Source: Phytohabitans sp036906915
GTDB lineage: Bacteria > Actinomycetota > Actinomycetes > Mycobacteriales > Micromonosporaceae
NCBI RefSeq assembly: GCF_036906915.1
Contig: NZ_JBAKHX010000079.1
Span: 1-35,166, forward strand
Reading direction: 5' to 3'
Length of the DNA: 35,166 nt
Shown: positions 16,725-26,000 of the stretch, piece after piece
Position numbering within the stretch: the stretch's first letter is position 1
How the letters are laid out: every line of letters starts with the position of its first letter
Translations under genes and position numbers: made by a program
Notes under the pieces: generated by a model
Told to the model about the DNA's origin: nothing
Database searches by the model: none
The model's input: the letters and a program-made list of their open reading frames with translations, nothing else

Positions 16725-16731
16725 AGAGATC

Positions 16732-17724
16732 GTGGCACACGAACTGGAGACCTTCGCCGACGGCACCACCAGCTTCGTCAGCGCCCGCCAATCCGCCTGG
16801 CACCTGCTCGGCACCGTCACCGACCGCAGCCAGTCCGCCGAACAGATGATGACCAAGGCCAAGCTCGGCGGCTGGGGCGTCCGCAAGATCCGACTCGTCG
16901 GCATCGACACCCTCGCCGACGGCACCGAAGTGCAAATCCCGTGTGACGACCAGATGATGACCGTCCGCCGAAACCCGGTCACCGCCGTCACCGACTATCT
17001 GGGCATCGTGGGAAACGACTACGGCGTCGTGCAGAACGAGCAGGCCGCTGAAGTCCTCGACCTGCTCGTCGACCAGATCGGCGGCGCACACTACGAGACC
17101 GCCGGATCGCTGCGCCGCGGCAAGAGCGTGTTCCTGACGATGAAGCTGCCCACCGCGATGGAAATCGCCGGCGTCGACCGCCTGGACCTGTACCTGATCG
17201 CCACCACCTCACACGACGGCACCTCCGCTCTGCGGATCGACGCCAGCCCAATCCGCGTGGTGTGCGCCAACACCCAACGCGCCGCGTTCGCCCACTACGT
17301 GTTCCGGCACACCAGCAACGTCGCCTCCCAGATCAGCCAGGCCCGCGAAGCCCTCGGCCTGATGTGGAAATACATGGACACCTTCGAAGCCGCCGCCAAC
17401 CGGATGATCAACGAGGCGTTGACCATGGGCGAGTTCGAGAAGATCGTCGCCCAGCTGTGGCCGGTGGCCGACGACGCGACCGACAAGACGAAGAACAATG
17501 CCAAGGAGCGGCTTGGCACGTTGAAGTACCTGCTGCGCGACGCGGACACGCAGACGGCGATCAAGGGCACCCGGTGGGGCGGCTACCAGGCCATCACCGA
17601 GTACCTCGATCATGTCCAGCCCGCCAAGAACCCGATCGCCCGCGCCAACCGGGTCGTGTCCGGCAGGGTGCCCGAGACTAAGATTCGGGCGTTCGACCTG
17701 CTGAAGGTCGGAGCGAGCCGATGA
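16732..17724 (+). CDS. DUF932 family protein
   Basis: The GTG at 16732 is chosen for the AAAGGAG site 5 nt upstream; 330 residues follow. The start HELETFADGTTSFVSARQSA is followed by WHLLGTV and GVRKIRL, then the conserved LGIVGNDYGVVQNEQA and the later LRIDASPIRVVCANTQRAAF. These are characteristic of DUF932 (phage/plasmid-like protein TIGR03299), often found beside conjugation or phage genes and sometimes implicated in plasmid function. The C-terminal half is helical with basic clusters. The stop overlaps the next gene's ATG as ATGA. The biochemical activity is unknown. Confidence 0.88.
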   Translation: MAHELETFADGTTSFVSARQSAWHLLGTVTDRSQSAEQMMTKAKLGGWGVRKIRLVGIDTLADGTEVQIPCDDQMMTVRRNPVTAVTDYLGIVGNDYGVVQNEQAAEVLDLLVDQIGGAHYETAGSLRRGKSVFLTMKLPTAMEIAGVDRLDLYLIATTSHDGTSALRIDASPIRVVCANTQRAAFAHYVFRHTSNVASQISQAREALGLMWKYMDTFEAAANRMINEALTMGEFEKIVAQLWPVADDATDKTKNNAKERLGTLKYLLRDADTQTAIKGTRWGGYQAITEYLDHVQPAKNPIARANRVVSGRVPETKIRAFDLLKVGASR

Positions 17725-18179
17725 CCGGCAACCAGCACCGGCCGCCGCAGTGGTTCTACTTCGGACCGTGGGCGTTCTCGATCGACGAGGCCGAAAGGCT
17801 AATCGCCGACCGCGCACGCGAGCCCCACATCCTCGACGTCGCCGTCTGGGCCAACGCCTACGGCCTCACAACGATTGACGATCCCGCTCCTGGCACGGTC
17901 AGCCTCATCGGCCCCACCCGCGATGGCTTGGACCGCGAGTACGCCATTGGCATCGACCTGACCAAGCCGGTGATCGTCGCGACGCTGGAGACCAGCGGCG
18001 AGCCCGCCGCGCTGCTTATCGACGGCGTCCACCGGCTCTACCGCGCCTGGCGCGAACGCGTCGCTCAACTGCCTGCCTACGTGCTCAGCGTCGCCGAAAC
18101 CCAGCAGATCAAGCACGACCGCATCATCGGCGGCGGCACCTTCCCACGTCGACGCTCGACACCGCGCCGCGATTGCTGA
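17721..18179 (+). CDS. Small ParB-like domain protein
   Basis: A 152-residue protein that overlaps the DUF932 stop by ATGA. Residues 80-125 contain TKPVIVATLE, ALLIDGVHRLYRAWRERVAQ and LPAYVLSVAE. The DGVHRLYRA box resembles the ParB/Srx N-terminal nuclease-like motif (Gly-x-His-Arg). An N-terminal helix follows an aromatic-rich start (WFYFGPWAFSIDEAERLI). No helix-turn-helix follows, so this is at most the N-terminal ParB-type half. The neighbouring DUF932 and its coupling suggest a joint role in element maintenance. The family call is tentative. Confidence 0.65.
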   Translation: MTGNQHRPPQWFYFGPWAFSIDEAERLIADRAREPHILDVAVWANAYGLTTIDDPAPGTVSLIGPTRDGLDREYAIGIDLTKPVIVATLETSGEPAALLIDGVHRLYRAWRERVAQLPAYVLSVAETQQIKHDRIIGGGTFPRRRSTPRRDC

Positions 18180-18203
18180 GTCCGAAGGGCAATCCCCACC
18201 GTT

Positions 18204-18234
18204 GCCGATGGCCGTCCTCGTGGCGGCCATCGGC
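18204..18234 (+). terminator. Hairpin after the ParB-like gene
   Basis: A perfect 11-bp stem GCCGATGGCCG (18204-18214) and CGGCCATCGGC (18224-18234) with a 9-nt loop, followed by ATTT. It lies 24 nt after the stop and before the next start region. Confidence 0.6.
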
Positions 18235-18265
18235 ATTTCCCATACCCACCAAGGGATCGGCCGTC

Positions 18266-18286
18266 ATGACCTACGCCCCGACGTGA
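18266..18286 (+). CDS. Possible six-residue leader peptide
   Basis: ATG ACC TAC GCC CCG ACG TGA lies after an AAGGGA site, and its TGA overlaps the next gene's ATG (TGATG). It would encode MTYAPT and could couple translation of the Cys-rich gene. It may also be a chance frame. Confidence 0.3.
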   Translation: MTYAPT

Positions 18287-18615
18287 TGTGCCTGTGTGAC
18301 TGCCGCCGCCCCGAGCATCACTGCGACCAGCGCACCACCTACAACGACGAAGGCTGCGTGTGCGCGATCACGTGCGCCACGCAGCCAATGGCGCTGCTCG
18401 CCGAGCAGTGGAACTGCGCCCTGTTCCTCGACCACGGCGGCGACCACTGGTTCGTCAACCGGCTCCCCGGCGATCAATGGGACTGGAGCAACGCCGACCA
18501 CCTCCACGAGCACCACGACTTCTACGACGCCAGCCTCGTCATCGAACGCCACGTGCGCCAAACCGCCAAGATCCCGCTGAACCCCTTCGAGCCGTGCCGC
18601 CAAGACGCGGCATAG
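18286..18615 (+). CDS. Small Cys/His-rich hypothetical protein
   Basis: The ATG at 18286 lies within TGATG, immediately after a possible mini-leader. The 109-residue product begins MCLCDCRRPEHHC and continues with CVCAITCAT, so eight Cys and several His occur in the first 50 residues, consistent with a small zinc-binding domain. The rest is acidic and aromatic (WNCALFLDHGGDHWFVNRL, WDWSNADHLHEHHDFYD). No known family is recognised. A longer frame from 18202 exists but overlaps the hairpin. A terminator follows. Confidence 0.6.
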   Translation: MCLCDCRRPEHHCDQRTTYNDEGCVCAITCATQPMALLAEQWNCALFLDHGGDHWFVNRLPGDQWDWSNADHLHEHHDFYDASLVIERHVRQTAKIPLNPFEPCRQDAA

Positions 18616-18644
18616 GGCTTCGAACCGACATCCACCCTTGGCGT

Positions 18645-18682
18645 GGCTGGGCCGCCCGCTAGGGCGAGCAACCGGCCTTTTT
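18645..18682 (+). terminator. Rho-independent terminator after the Cys-rich gene
   Basis: GGCTGG (18645-18650) pairs with CCGGCC (18672-18677, one G-T pair). Inside it CGCCC (18653-18657) pairs with GGGCG (18662-18666). The stem is followed directly by five T bases at 18678-18682. Confidence 0.75.
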
Positions 18683-18916
18683 CGTTTCACCCCCAACGAA
18701 AATCCACCTGACCCAACTCCCACCACCCCACGCCGCACTGGTCACCCCGACAGCGACCCGCACCTGGGCGTGGACGCCATCGAGCGCCTCCTGCGACACG
18801 CCGTAGCCGAACCTCGGCCAGGTCTGGCCTGAACCAGCCCTTCCCGTGGGGTCGCGCGCCGGCCGTCCCGAGCGCACACCCGGCCCTCTTTTGCTGTCCA
18901 GAAAGGCCATCACGCC
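18683..18916. other. Intergenic stretch with a second terminator-like hairpin
   Basis: There is no convincing gene. A short frame ending at about 18832 lacks a ribosome site. GGCCG (18861-18865) and CGGCC (18881-18885) form a stem followed by CTCTTTT, so a terminator or attenuator lies just before the hydrolase gene's AGAAAGG site. Confidence 0.5.
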
Positions 18917-19960
18917 ATGACTATGAAAGCCGCCATCGGTCTCATCATCGTCGTCTTGCTCGGCTGCATCGGGCTGCCGATGGCACTCATCTCCGCAGTC
19001 CTGGGCGGCTCCGGCGACTGCGCACCCGCGATGCCCAACACTTCCGACCAACGCGGCATCGGCCGCTGGGATACCGAACAGGTCTCCATCGCCGCCACCA
19101 TCGTGTACGTCGGTGCTGCCAAAGGCGTTCCCTCCTGGGGATGGGTCGTCGCCCTGGCCACCGCCATGCAGGAAAGCCAACTACGGAACCTGCCCTACCT
19201 CGGTGAGAGCAATGACCACGACTCCATTGGCGTGTTCCAGCAGCGCCCCAGCCAAGGCTGGGGTACGCCAGCGCAGCTCGCCGACCCCGCCTACCAGGCG
19301 GAGCGCTTCTACGACAAGCTGCTCACGATACCCGGCTGGAAAGATATGCCACTGACCCAGGCCGCTCAGGCGGTGCAGGTCAGCGCCTACCCCTCGGCGT
19401 ACGCGAAGTGGACCAGTGACGCGAGCCTGCTCGCCGACGCTGTAGGTTCCGCGTACGGATGGACTCCAGGAGATCCTGAACGATGCGTGAGCACTTGCCC
19501 GCAGATGCCGCCTAGCTCCGGGAGCCTGGGTCCGGACAGCGGATGCGTGGCGGGCATGTCGGTGCTGGCGCGGGCCGCGACGTGGCTGACGGCGTGGGAC
19601 GGCCGTCCGGTGCCGTACCTGTCCAGCGGCGATCCGTCCACCTGGTTCCAGGGGTATCGACGTGACTGCTCCGGGTACGCCTCGATGGCGTTAGGGCTTC
19701 CAGGTCCCGGGTTGAACACGGCCGGGCTGGCTGCGCGGTCGACACCGATTCCGAAGGCCGCGCTGGTGGCCGGAGACCTACTGATCAACTCTGCGCCTGA
19801 CGGCGAGGGTCACGTGGTTGTCTTCGAGCGCTGGACGGACCAGACCATGACCGCCTACGTAGGGTACGAGCAGGCCGGCAGCGGTGGTACGCACCATCGG
19901 GTGATCCCATACCCGTACTTCGGCAGCTACCAGATGACTCCATACCGGTTCCGGAGCTGA
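18917..19960 (+). CDS. Two-domain conjugation-type cell-wall hydrolase (lytic transglycosylase-like plus NlpC/P60-like)
   Basis: A 347-residue protein with an N-terminal hydrophobic helix (about residues 7-30, KAAIGLIIVVLLGCIGL), either a signal anchor or a signal peptide. A lysozyme-like domain follows, with catalytic-type Glu86 in ATAMQESQL and the later GVFQQRPSQGWG (about 80-180). A Cys-poor linker leads to an NlpC/P60-like domain with Cys251 in RRDCSGYASMALG and His299 in GEGHVVVFERW. Such enzymes locally open peptidoglycan for the secretion channel (VirB1/TcpG role). It has an AAGG ribosome site and lies far from the VirB4 operon. Family assignment is good for both domains; processing of the N-terminus is unknown. 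Confidence 0.88.
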   Translation: MTMKAAIGLIIVVLLGCIGLPMALISAVLGGSGDCAPAMPNTSDQRGIGRWDTEQVSIAATIVYVGAAKGVPSWGWVVALATAMQESQLRNLPYLGESNDHDSIGVFQQRPSQGWGTPAQLADPAYQAERFYDKLLTIPGWKDMPLTQAAQAVQVSAYPSAYAKWTSDASLLADAVGSAYGWTPGDPERCVSTCPQMPPSSGSLGPDSGCVAGMSVLARAATWLTAWDGRPVPYLSSGDPSTWFQGYRRDCSGYASMALGLPGPGLNTAGLAARSTPIPKAALVAGDLLINSAPDGEGHVVVFERWTDQTMTAYVGYEQAGSGGTHHRVIPYPYFGSYQMTPYRFRS

Positions 19961-20436
19961 CCGGAGGACCGGCTGCTGGTTCAGGAGGTCGGTTGGCCGT
20001 TGGGTTGGCTGATCTGGCCCAAGCACCAGCGCTCTTTGTGATCGAGGGAGTCGATCAATGTCAACGGCGAGGGCGTTCTAGGGTCGGCGACGGGAATTCA
20101 AGGCGCCGACCTGGCGGTCTTCGTGCTCAAGTAGCTCCCGCAGGCGGCCAGTTGGTCGAGGTACAGCCGCTGTGCAAACCGTACGGAGTCCAGGTGCGGC
20201 TGCCCGACGCCTGTCGCCCGATCAATGTGGACGATCCGGCTCGACGGCGTTGATCCCGTTGCTGGGTCATCAATCTCAGCTCAGATTCCAGCGCTCGCGA
20301 TTCCCGGAGCACGGCGGCGATGCGCGCGGGCCCGGGGATCAATGCCGGCCCTGGGTGGACGGGCCGCACATCCAGCCGCCCACCGCAGGCGGCCCATGCA
20401 GGCGGCCCAAATCGCGGAACGGCCCTCATGACGTCG
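19961..20436. other. Gene-poor stretch after the hydrolase
   Basis: No intact gene is supported over 476 nt. The only recognisable element is a short minus-strand remnant at 20078-20149. A 100-codon minus frame (20127-20429) has no convincing ribosome site. This may mark the boundary between the element backbone and the accessory island. Confidence 0.5.
20078..20149 (-). pseudogene. Remnant of a HEAT-like gene resembling the one at 26284-26694
   Basis: The minus-strand frame reads GRLRELLEHEDRQVGALN and ends at a stop after 23 codons. It is similar to QLLEHDDRQVSSLA inside the intact gene at 26284-26694. On DNA, 26 of 30 bases match between 20108-20137 and 26503-26532. No flanking similarity or start remains. 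Confidence 0.45.
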
Positions 20437-21558
20437 TCACTGCGGCGCCGGCCATACCTCCCAGCCGTCGGTGCTGCCAGGGCGGACGTGAGCGGTCGGG
20501 TATCTGGTTTCCGCTTGTTCCAGCCGTTTCCTGACCTCGGTGATGGGCCCGGATGGAATGACGGCCAACGGCTTTGGTTGGGGCCGCGGTGCCGGCCTCG
20601 GTCGGGGTGGGCTCGGTGTGAAGATCGTGCGGAGCAGGGGCGGGAGCATGGCGCGCCACTGGTCGTAGCTGAAGTCTGGTAGTGCGTATTGTCCGCCCCA
20701 CTGGTGCCCGACGCGGTAGGTCGTGCAGGCCGGACACCGCTGCCACCAGCCAGGTATCAGCTGCGCGAGTTGCCCAGCCTGGGTGCCAGGGGCCGGTGGA
20801 GGCTGGAACAGGCGCAGGGAGATGTCGTAGTCGTGCCACGCAGAGGGCGCCTGGCACTCCGAGCACATGGCGGCCGGATCGGGCAGCGGCATCGCCAGCA
20901 GCGCGTTGAACCGCCGCCGTTGGGTCGTCGTCCAGCTGCGCAGTGTCGGGTGTCGCCAGTACTGCATGTGTGATTGGAGGTTCATTTCGCGTCGCTCGGC
21001 GGGTAGGCGGCCGTGGCGGTCGATGACCTGTTCTGGATCGCCGAGCTGATCGAGTAGCCCCGCAGCTGCGGCTCGGCTCGCGTTGAGGCGATGCTCGGCG
21101 TCGTCGCGTTGGGCCGAGCTGGCAGGCGTCTGGAGAACGTGGCCGAAGAAGGCGACGTCGGACTGCGTACGTAGCAGCCTCAGGCGCAGACGTTCGCGGT
21201 TCTCGTCGTACCCTTCGACTACCAGGTCGGGGCCACGGCGCGTGTCCTCGTCCAGGTCCTTGCCGAAGGTGTCGGGTTCGGCGTGCCTCGGTGCGGTCTT
21301 CTCGTCAGCAGAACCGCGACGAGGTCCGTACTTGTCCCATTCGGACACGACCTGGAGGACCAAGTCGTACTCCTGATCGCGGCGACCCTCCTGCCACCAG
21401 TTCCACTGACGTGCAGGATCGCTGTAGATGCCGGTCAGGTCCGACAAGGCTTGCAGCAGCTGTTCTGCCGTGGAGGTCATCCCGGGGCGGCGCGTCCAAG
21501 TGACGCCATTGGACGCCGTCACCCGCATCGTTCCCGCTCCCGCGACCGGCTCGGTCAT
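20437..21558 (-). CDS. Hypothetical protein with a CxxC-type pair near the C-terminus
   Basis: The ATG at 21558 is chosen because GAAAGGAA lies 9-10 nt upstream, giving 373 residues; a longer frame upstream lacks coding character. The first 190 residues are helical, with an acidic middle (DFGKDL-type, DEDTRRG) and coiled segments (RERLRLRLLRTQSDVAFFGH). The C-terminal part has CSECQAPSAWH and CPACTTYRVGHQ, a probable zinc knuckle, then a Pro/Arg-rich stretch. No family is recognised. It is on the minus strand upstream of remnants and shares orientation with the flavoprotein. Function is unknown. Confidence 0.75.
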   Translation of the reverse strand: MTEPVAGAGTMRVTASNGVTWTRRPGMTSTAEQLLQALSDLTGIYSDPARQWNWWQEGRRDQEYDLVLQVVSEWDKYGPRRGSADEKTAPRHAEPDTFGKDLDEDTRRGPDLVVEGYDENRERLRLRLLRTQSDVAFFGHVLQTPASSAQRDDAEHRLNASRAAAAGLLDQLGDPEQVIDRHGRLPAERREMNLQSHMQYWRHPTLRSWTTTQRRRFNALLAMPLPDPAAMCSECQAPSAWHDYDISLRLFQPPPAPGTQAGQLAQLIPGWWQRCPACTTYRVGHQWGGQYALPDFSYDQWRAMLPPLLRTIFTPSPPRPRPAPRPQPKPLAVIPSGPITEVRKRLEQAETRYPTAHVRPGSTDGWEVWPAPQ

Positions 21559-21734
21559 TGCCGTAGTTCCTTTCTCGGGGGCGCTACCCGACGGCACCTC
21601 GTTGACCGCAGCATCCAGTTCTCCCGTCAGGCCGTGCCGGGCACTGGCCTGTCGTGGACGTTGACGCTGCACGAGTCTCGTCCGACGATCCGGCCAGCAA
21701 GCATCCACCCACGGACATCAACGACATCCTTGCG

Positions 21735-22289
21735 CTACCCGCCGACCAGCCTTCGCCGCACAACCTCAAGCTCCCGCAACAGGGCGTCCCACGGGAACAG
21801 CGCAGCCGCTGGCGCACCCATGTTAGGGGTTGGCAGCGGGTACACGTCCGGGTCGAACAGCAGCGTGACACCCCAGCTGCGCAAATCTCGGATCGAAGCC
21901 CGGAAGGCCGGGTGGCGGGCCAGGGCAATGTTCGGCGTGGGCACCGCCACGATCGGCAAACTCAGACCGATCGCCTCGTTCAGGATGCCCAGCGCCAGGG
22001 TGTCGCTACTGCCGCGAGCCAGCTTGTTGATCGTGTTGAACGTCGCCGGCGCCACCGCGATCGCATCGGCCAGCGGCAAGACATTGGGCTCGTCCGGTTG
22101 CTTGTAGTCATACCGGACCACATGACCGGTGATCCTCGCCAGCTCGTCCGCGTCGATGAACTTCCGCGCCGACGGGGTGGCAATCACGCAAACCTCCCAC
22201 CCAGCCGTCAGCAGCCTCGGTACTGCCTGCGGAAGGTCACCAGCTGGCCGACCGCCACAGGCGACGACATAGAGCACGGGCTTTTCCAC
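21735..22289 (-). CDS. Flavoprotein (phosphopantothenoylcysteine decarboxylase-like fold)
   Basis: A 184-residue protein with a GTG start at 22289. Early VLYVVACGGRPAG and the later GWEVCVIATPSARKFID give a Rossmann-like start. DAIAVAPATFNTINKLARGS is the strongly conserved flavin-binding or substrate-binding segment of the PF02441 flavoprotein family (PPC decarboxylase, Dfp, EpiD). Near the end LPIVAVPTPN resembles the family's PAMN segment. The reaction cannot be told; stand-alone members modify peptides or act in cofactor metabolism. In actinomycetes such genes often occur singly beside regulators. Confidence 0.85.
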   Translation of the reverse strand: MEKPVLYVVACGGRPAGDLPQAVPRLLTAGWEVCVIATPSARKFIDADELARITGHVVRYDYKQPDEPNVLPLADAIAVAPATFNTINKLARGSSDTLALGILNEAIGLSLPIVAVPTPNIALARHPAFRASIRDLRSWGVTLLFDPDVYPLPTPNMGAPAAALFPWDALLRELEVVRRRLVGG

Positions 22290-22335
22290 GGCACCATCAT
22301 CGCTTCCGTGCGCTCCGATCCGGCGGTACCTGGCG

Positions 22336-22731
22336 TCACAGCGGTGAGATCACCAGCCCGACGTGTCGCGCCTCCGCTGTGTCGTCCACGTCGAACTGCA
22401 GCAACCAAGGACCCGGATGAAGCGCGACCTCGTCACTGTGGTCGGCATCACCGATATTGAGCCGCCCTGAAGGAACCTCGAAGGCGACCTCATACGGTAG
22501 CCCGTCAACCCGCTGAGACGTCACCCGAACATCGAGGGCGACGTCGGCCTCTGCCTCGTCGACCGTGCCCGCGTGAACCACCAGAACAGCGACATGGGAA
22601 GCGGTGGCCAGCACTGGCCCTTCGCCGTTGTGGAAGTCAATATCAAAGTCCGTCTCGCAGTCGACGTCGCTAATGTAGATGGCACCCCAGTAGTACGGGC
22701 GGACCCGCCTCAGGCGTTGAACCTCTGCCAT
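22336..22731 (-). CDS. Beta-rich hypothetical protein
   Basis: The start is ATG at 22731, giving 131 residues; the upstream frame is Arg/Ser-rich and unlikely to be coding. The ribosome site is a weak AAGG. The sequence alternates strands (YYWGAIYISDVDCETDFDID, VLATASHVAVLVVHAGTV, LDVRVTSQ, WLLQFDVDD, ARHVGLVISPL), suggesting a small beta-sandwich. There is no signal peptide, membrane helix or catalytic motif. It is 46 nt upstream of the flavoprotein on the same strand, so they may be one operon. An immunity-like or carbohydrate-binding role is possible but not shown. Confidence 0.65.
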   Translation of the reverse strand: MAEVQRLRRVRPYYWGAIYISDVDCETDFDIDFHNGEGPVLATASHVAVLVVHAGTVDEAEADVALDVRVTSQRVDGLPYEVAFEVPSGRLNIGDADHSDEVALHPGPWLLQFDVDDTAEARHVGLVISPL

Positions 22732-23030
22732 GACGCCGGACCTTATCGCCAGATCTCGACCACGCAAGAACCAGGCGCCGGCGACACGGCATCCAGGCCT
22801 GCGGCACTCGCTTCTCAGCGCGAATGCGCGACGCGCGGAAGCTCGCCGTGACGCTGTGTAGCGAGCGCTTTGCGGCGGCAAATGTGGGCGCCAAGATCAA
22901 TCGCTCCGGCGTGGTGCCCCGCGATTGGACACCACCTACCGCTCAGCGACAAGCAGGTCCGAAAAGCACGGCCATCTCGTGTGCCCCAACGAGAATAGGG
23001 AGCGAGCACATCAACCTAGGAGCCGCCGCC

Positions 23031-26000
23031 TTGTGGACCCCGATACCACTTGACTCCTCCCTTTACCGAGGCCCGTCACAGGTCACGCCGGCCAGGGTCA
23101 TTGGAAAGCTCGAGGTTCTGCCCTTGAACGAGTTGTTGTGGGAGGACTTCGAGCGCATCCAATGGCGCATCCTGCGCGACGTGGAGGGCCTGCGCTACGC
23201 CCAGATCTACGGCGAGCGCGGTCAGGCACAAGAGGGCTTGGACGTTGTCGCGCTGGCGCCGGACGGCGGCGGTGTCGGCCTGCAGAGCAAGAAGTACAAG
23301 CGCTTCGGCCCGGCCGACCTCAAAGCCGCCGTGAAGAAGTTTCGGGACACCGAGCGACCCTTCACAATCAACCGCCTGATCATCGGCGTGAGCATCGACG
23401 TCAAGAGCAAGACCGTGCCGCCTGTGCTGGCCGATCTCCGCAAGGACCTCCGTCCGACCGAGCTGGATCTGTGGGACCGGCAGGAGTTCTCGCTGCTGCT
23501 TCGCACGCGCCCGGACATCGTCATTGAGTTCTTCGGTGAGGAGACGGCTCGGGCGTTCTGCCTCCCGTTCGAGCTGGAGTCCGTGGTGGTGCCGTCCGTG
23601 GAGACGGTCGCCATCCGTGAGGCTCTGGCGAGGACGCCGGAGGAAACGACCGGCGCGGCCGACCTGCTACGGGAGGCGCGAGCGCTACCCGACGAACCTG
23701 AACGAGCGCTGGGCCTGATCGAGGAGGCCCAGAGAAAACTGCGCGCGACGCCGTTCGGCGCCTACGCCGCGCAGTACGACGCGGAGCGAGGCCGACTGCT
23801 CGCGCGTCTCGGCCGCGCCGACGAGGCAGCGCGCCAGTGCCTCGACGAGTTCTGGGCGGCGCTCGATCTCGGGCTGACCTCTACCGCCGATGTCGCTCAC
23901 CGGCGACTGCGCGAACTCGTTGGCGCCGGCGCGGCACCCTGGTTTACGCAGGTGGCGGGCGCGGCGTCGAACATCTACTTCAATCCGTTCGGTGCCGTGG
24001 ACGACGTCGCGGCTCTCGGGGAGGACGTCGACAGGGCACGCCTCGCGGCCCTGGTAGGGGAGGTCGTCCTCGCGAATGACGACCCGGCCGCGCTCTCGTC
24101 GCTGAGCGACACACTCGCGGCCGCGATCGAGGGCGACTTCCGGGACCCTGTTCTCCGGACGCGGCTGCGCCTGCTCGCCGCCGAGGCGACCGGCGACTGG
24201 ACGGCGATTCTCACCGACGTACGAAAGCTCAAACTGGGGTACGACCTACTCGCATTGGTGACGGCTCGTTACGCACGGCGTAGGGCGCTGAACCAGGAGT
24301 TCAAGGAGGCCGAGGCTCTTTGGGACGACGCCACCGGCGACGCCTCCCTGGCGCGGCGCTGGGCCGACGCGACGACATGGACGCAGAGCCGCCGGGCTTT
24401 CCGCGAGTACTGGAATCCTTTCACTTCGGACGAGTTGCTGCCGCTGCAGAAAGCCCTACGTGAGCTGGGGTCTGCCCCGCGGATCCTCTCCATCGCCGAG
24501 ACGGCCTACGAGTCGGCGTTGGAGGCGCTGCGGTTCGATCGGTTGCGCCCGGCGACGATCTCTGCCCAGCGAGCCCTGCGGGACGCCGTCTCGGCTGGTG
24601 ATTGGGCGGGCGAACGCGAAGCGAGGCGGGTTTTAGCGTCCGCGCTGGCGAAGGCGGACGAACCCGGCCTCGCGGCACGACACCTCGCGCGGGCGGGTGC
24701 CGTCAAGGAGATCAAGGAGCTGGGCAAACAGTTCGCCGACAGGTTCATCGACGTCACGCCGGAGCTGTCGGCGCCGAACTATTGGACGGTCGGCACGGCG
24801 TTCCGGCTGATCGAGCAGCAGGCCGACCTGGTGCCGGACGACCTGGTCGAGGTGATCTCCAAGCGCATACTGACCGAGATCGCCGGTGCCGAGGCGAACG
24901 AACTGCCCGACATCCGCATGCTCGCGGTGTCGCGCTACAACGGGGCGATCGGCGCGCTAGCCGGCCTCGCGCACCGGCTCACGCCCGAGCACGCCGACAA
25001 GGTCCTCGCGCACTTCGAGCGGCAGCCGCCCTTGGACGACAAGCATTACCGGTTCCATGACATGAACGAGGCCGTCGCGGTAGCCCGTATCGCCCACACC
25101 CGGCCGGAAGTCGCGGAACGTGCCTGCACACACCTGGTGAGCCTGCTCGCCCGGTCACAATCCGCGCGTAAACACGTCGCGCAGGAAGCCGTGGACCGGT
25201 ACTTCGACGTCACGCGGCCGCTCCTCGTGGACCTCGCGGCGAAGGGCAACCACTGGGCGCGGGAAACGCTAGCGTTCCACGACACCGACAGCGTGCCGCC
25301 GGAGCAAGCCGAGGCGGCCTTGGCCAGGCTCACGACCCCGCTCGTCCACACACCGGGCGTCTTTACCGAAGGGACCAGCGCCGTTGGGGATTCGCTGCTC
25401 GTGCGGGGCTTGCCGGGCGACCGGCTCGAGCCGGCCGTGTCGGAACTGCTGCGGAAAGCGGCCGACACGCACGTCGGCGCCGCCGATCGGGGGGACTACC
25501 TCATCGCGGCCGCCAATCTCGCCCCGCAGCTTTCCGCGGCGGATCGCGACAAGCATTTCGCGGCGGCGATGCGCGGCGCCTCGGCACCGGGGTCGTCGCT
25601 GCACGACCCGTGGGAGCGACGTTTCGCTCACCGCCTCGGCGGCATGCGGGTCGTCTACAACGACATGGACAGCCGCGAGCGGGCGCTCTTTCTCGCCGCG
25701 TGCCTGGCCGGCGACGACGGGCAGCGGACGGCGGTGCGCGGCCAAGCCTACGAGCTGCTCGTCGACGGCGGCGAATCCGGCTACTGGGTCACGCGAGCGC
25801 TCCAACAGCTGGGCGACGCGATGCGCGAGGACGTCGGCTATCTGCTGACCCAAGGGTGGGCGTTGAGGTCGTTCGCCGCGATTCTCTGGGCCAGGCACGG
25901 GACGCCCGTTCAGGCAGGGATGCGGCTTGCGACCGATCCCGACGTCCGGGTCCGGCGGACCTTGGCCGAGTCGCTCGAGGGTGCGGAGCCGGACGAGGTC

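Noticed and set aside
18638..18832. 64-codon frame between the Cys-rich gene and the hydrolase
   Set aside because: It begins inside the terminator region, lacks a ribosome site and has Pro/Thr-rich composition.
20127..20429. 100-codon minus-strand frame
   Set aside because: No ribosome site; only a separate short remnant in another frame is recognisable there.
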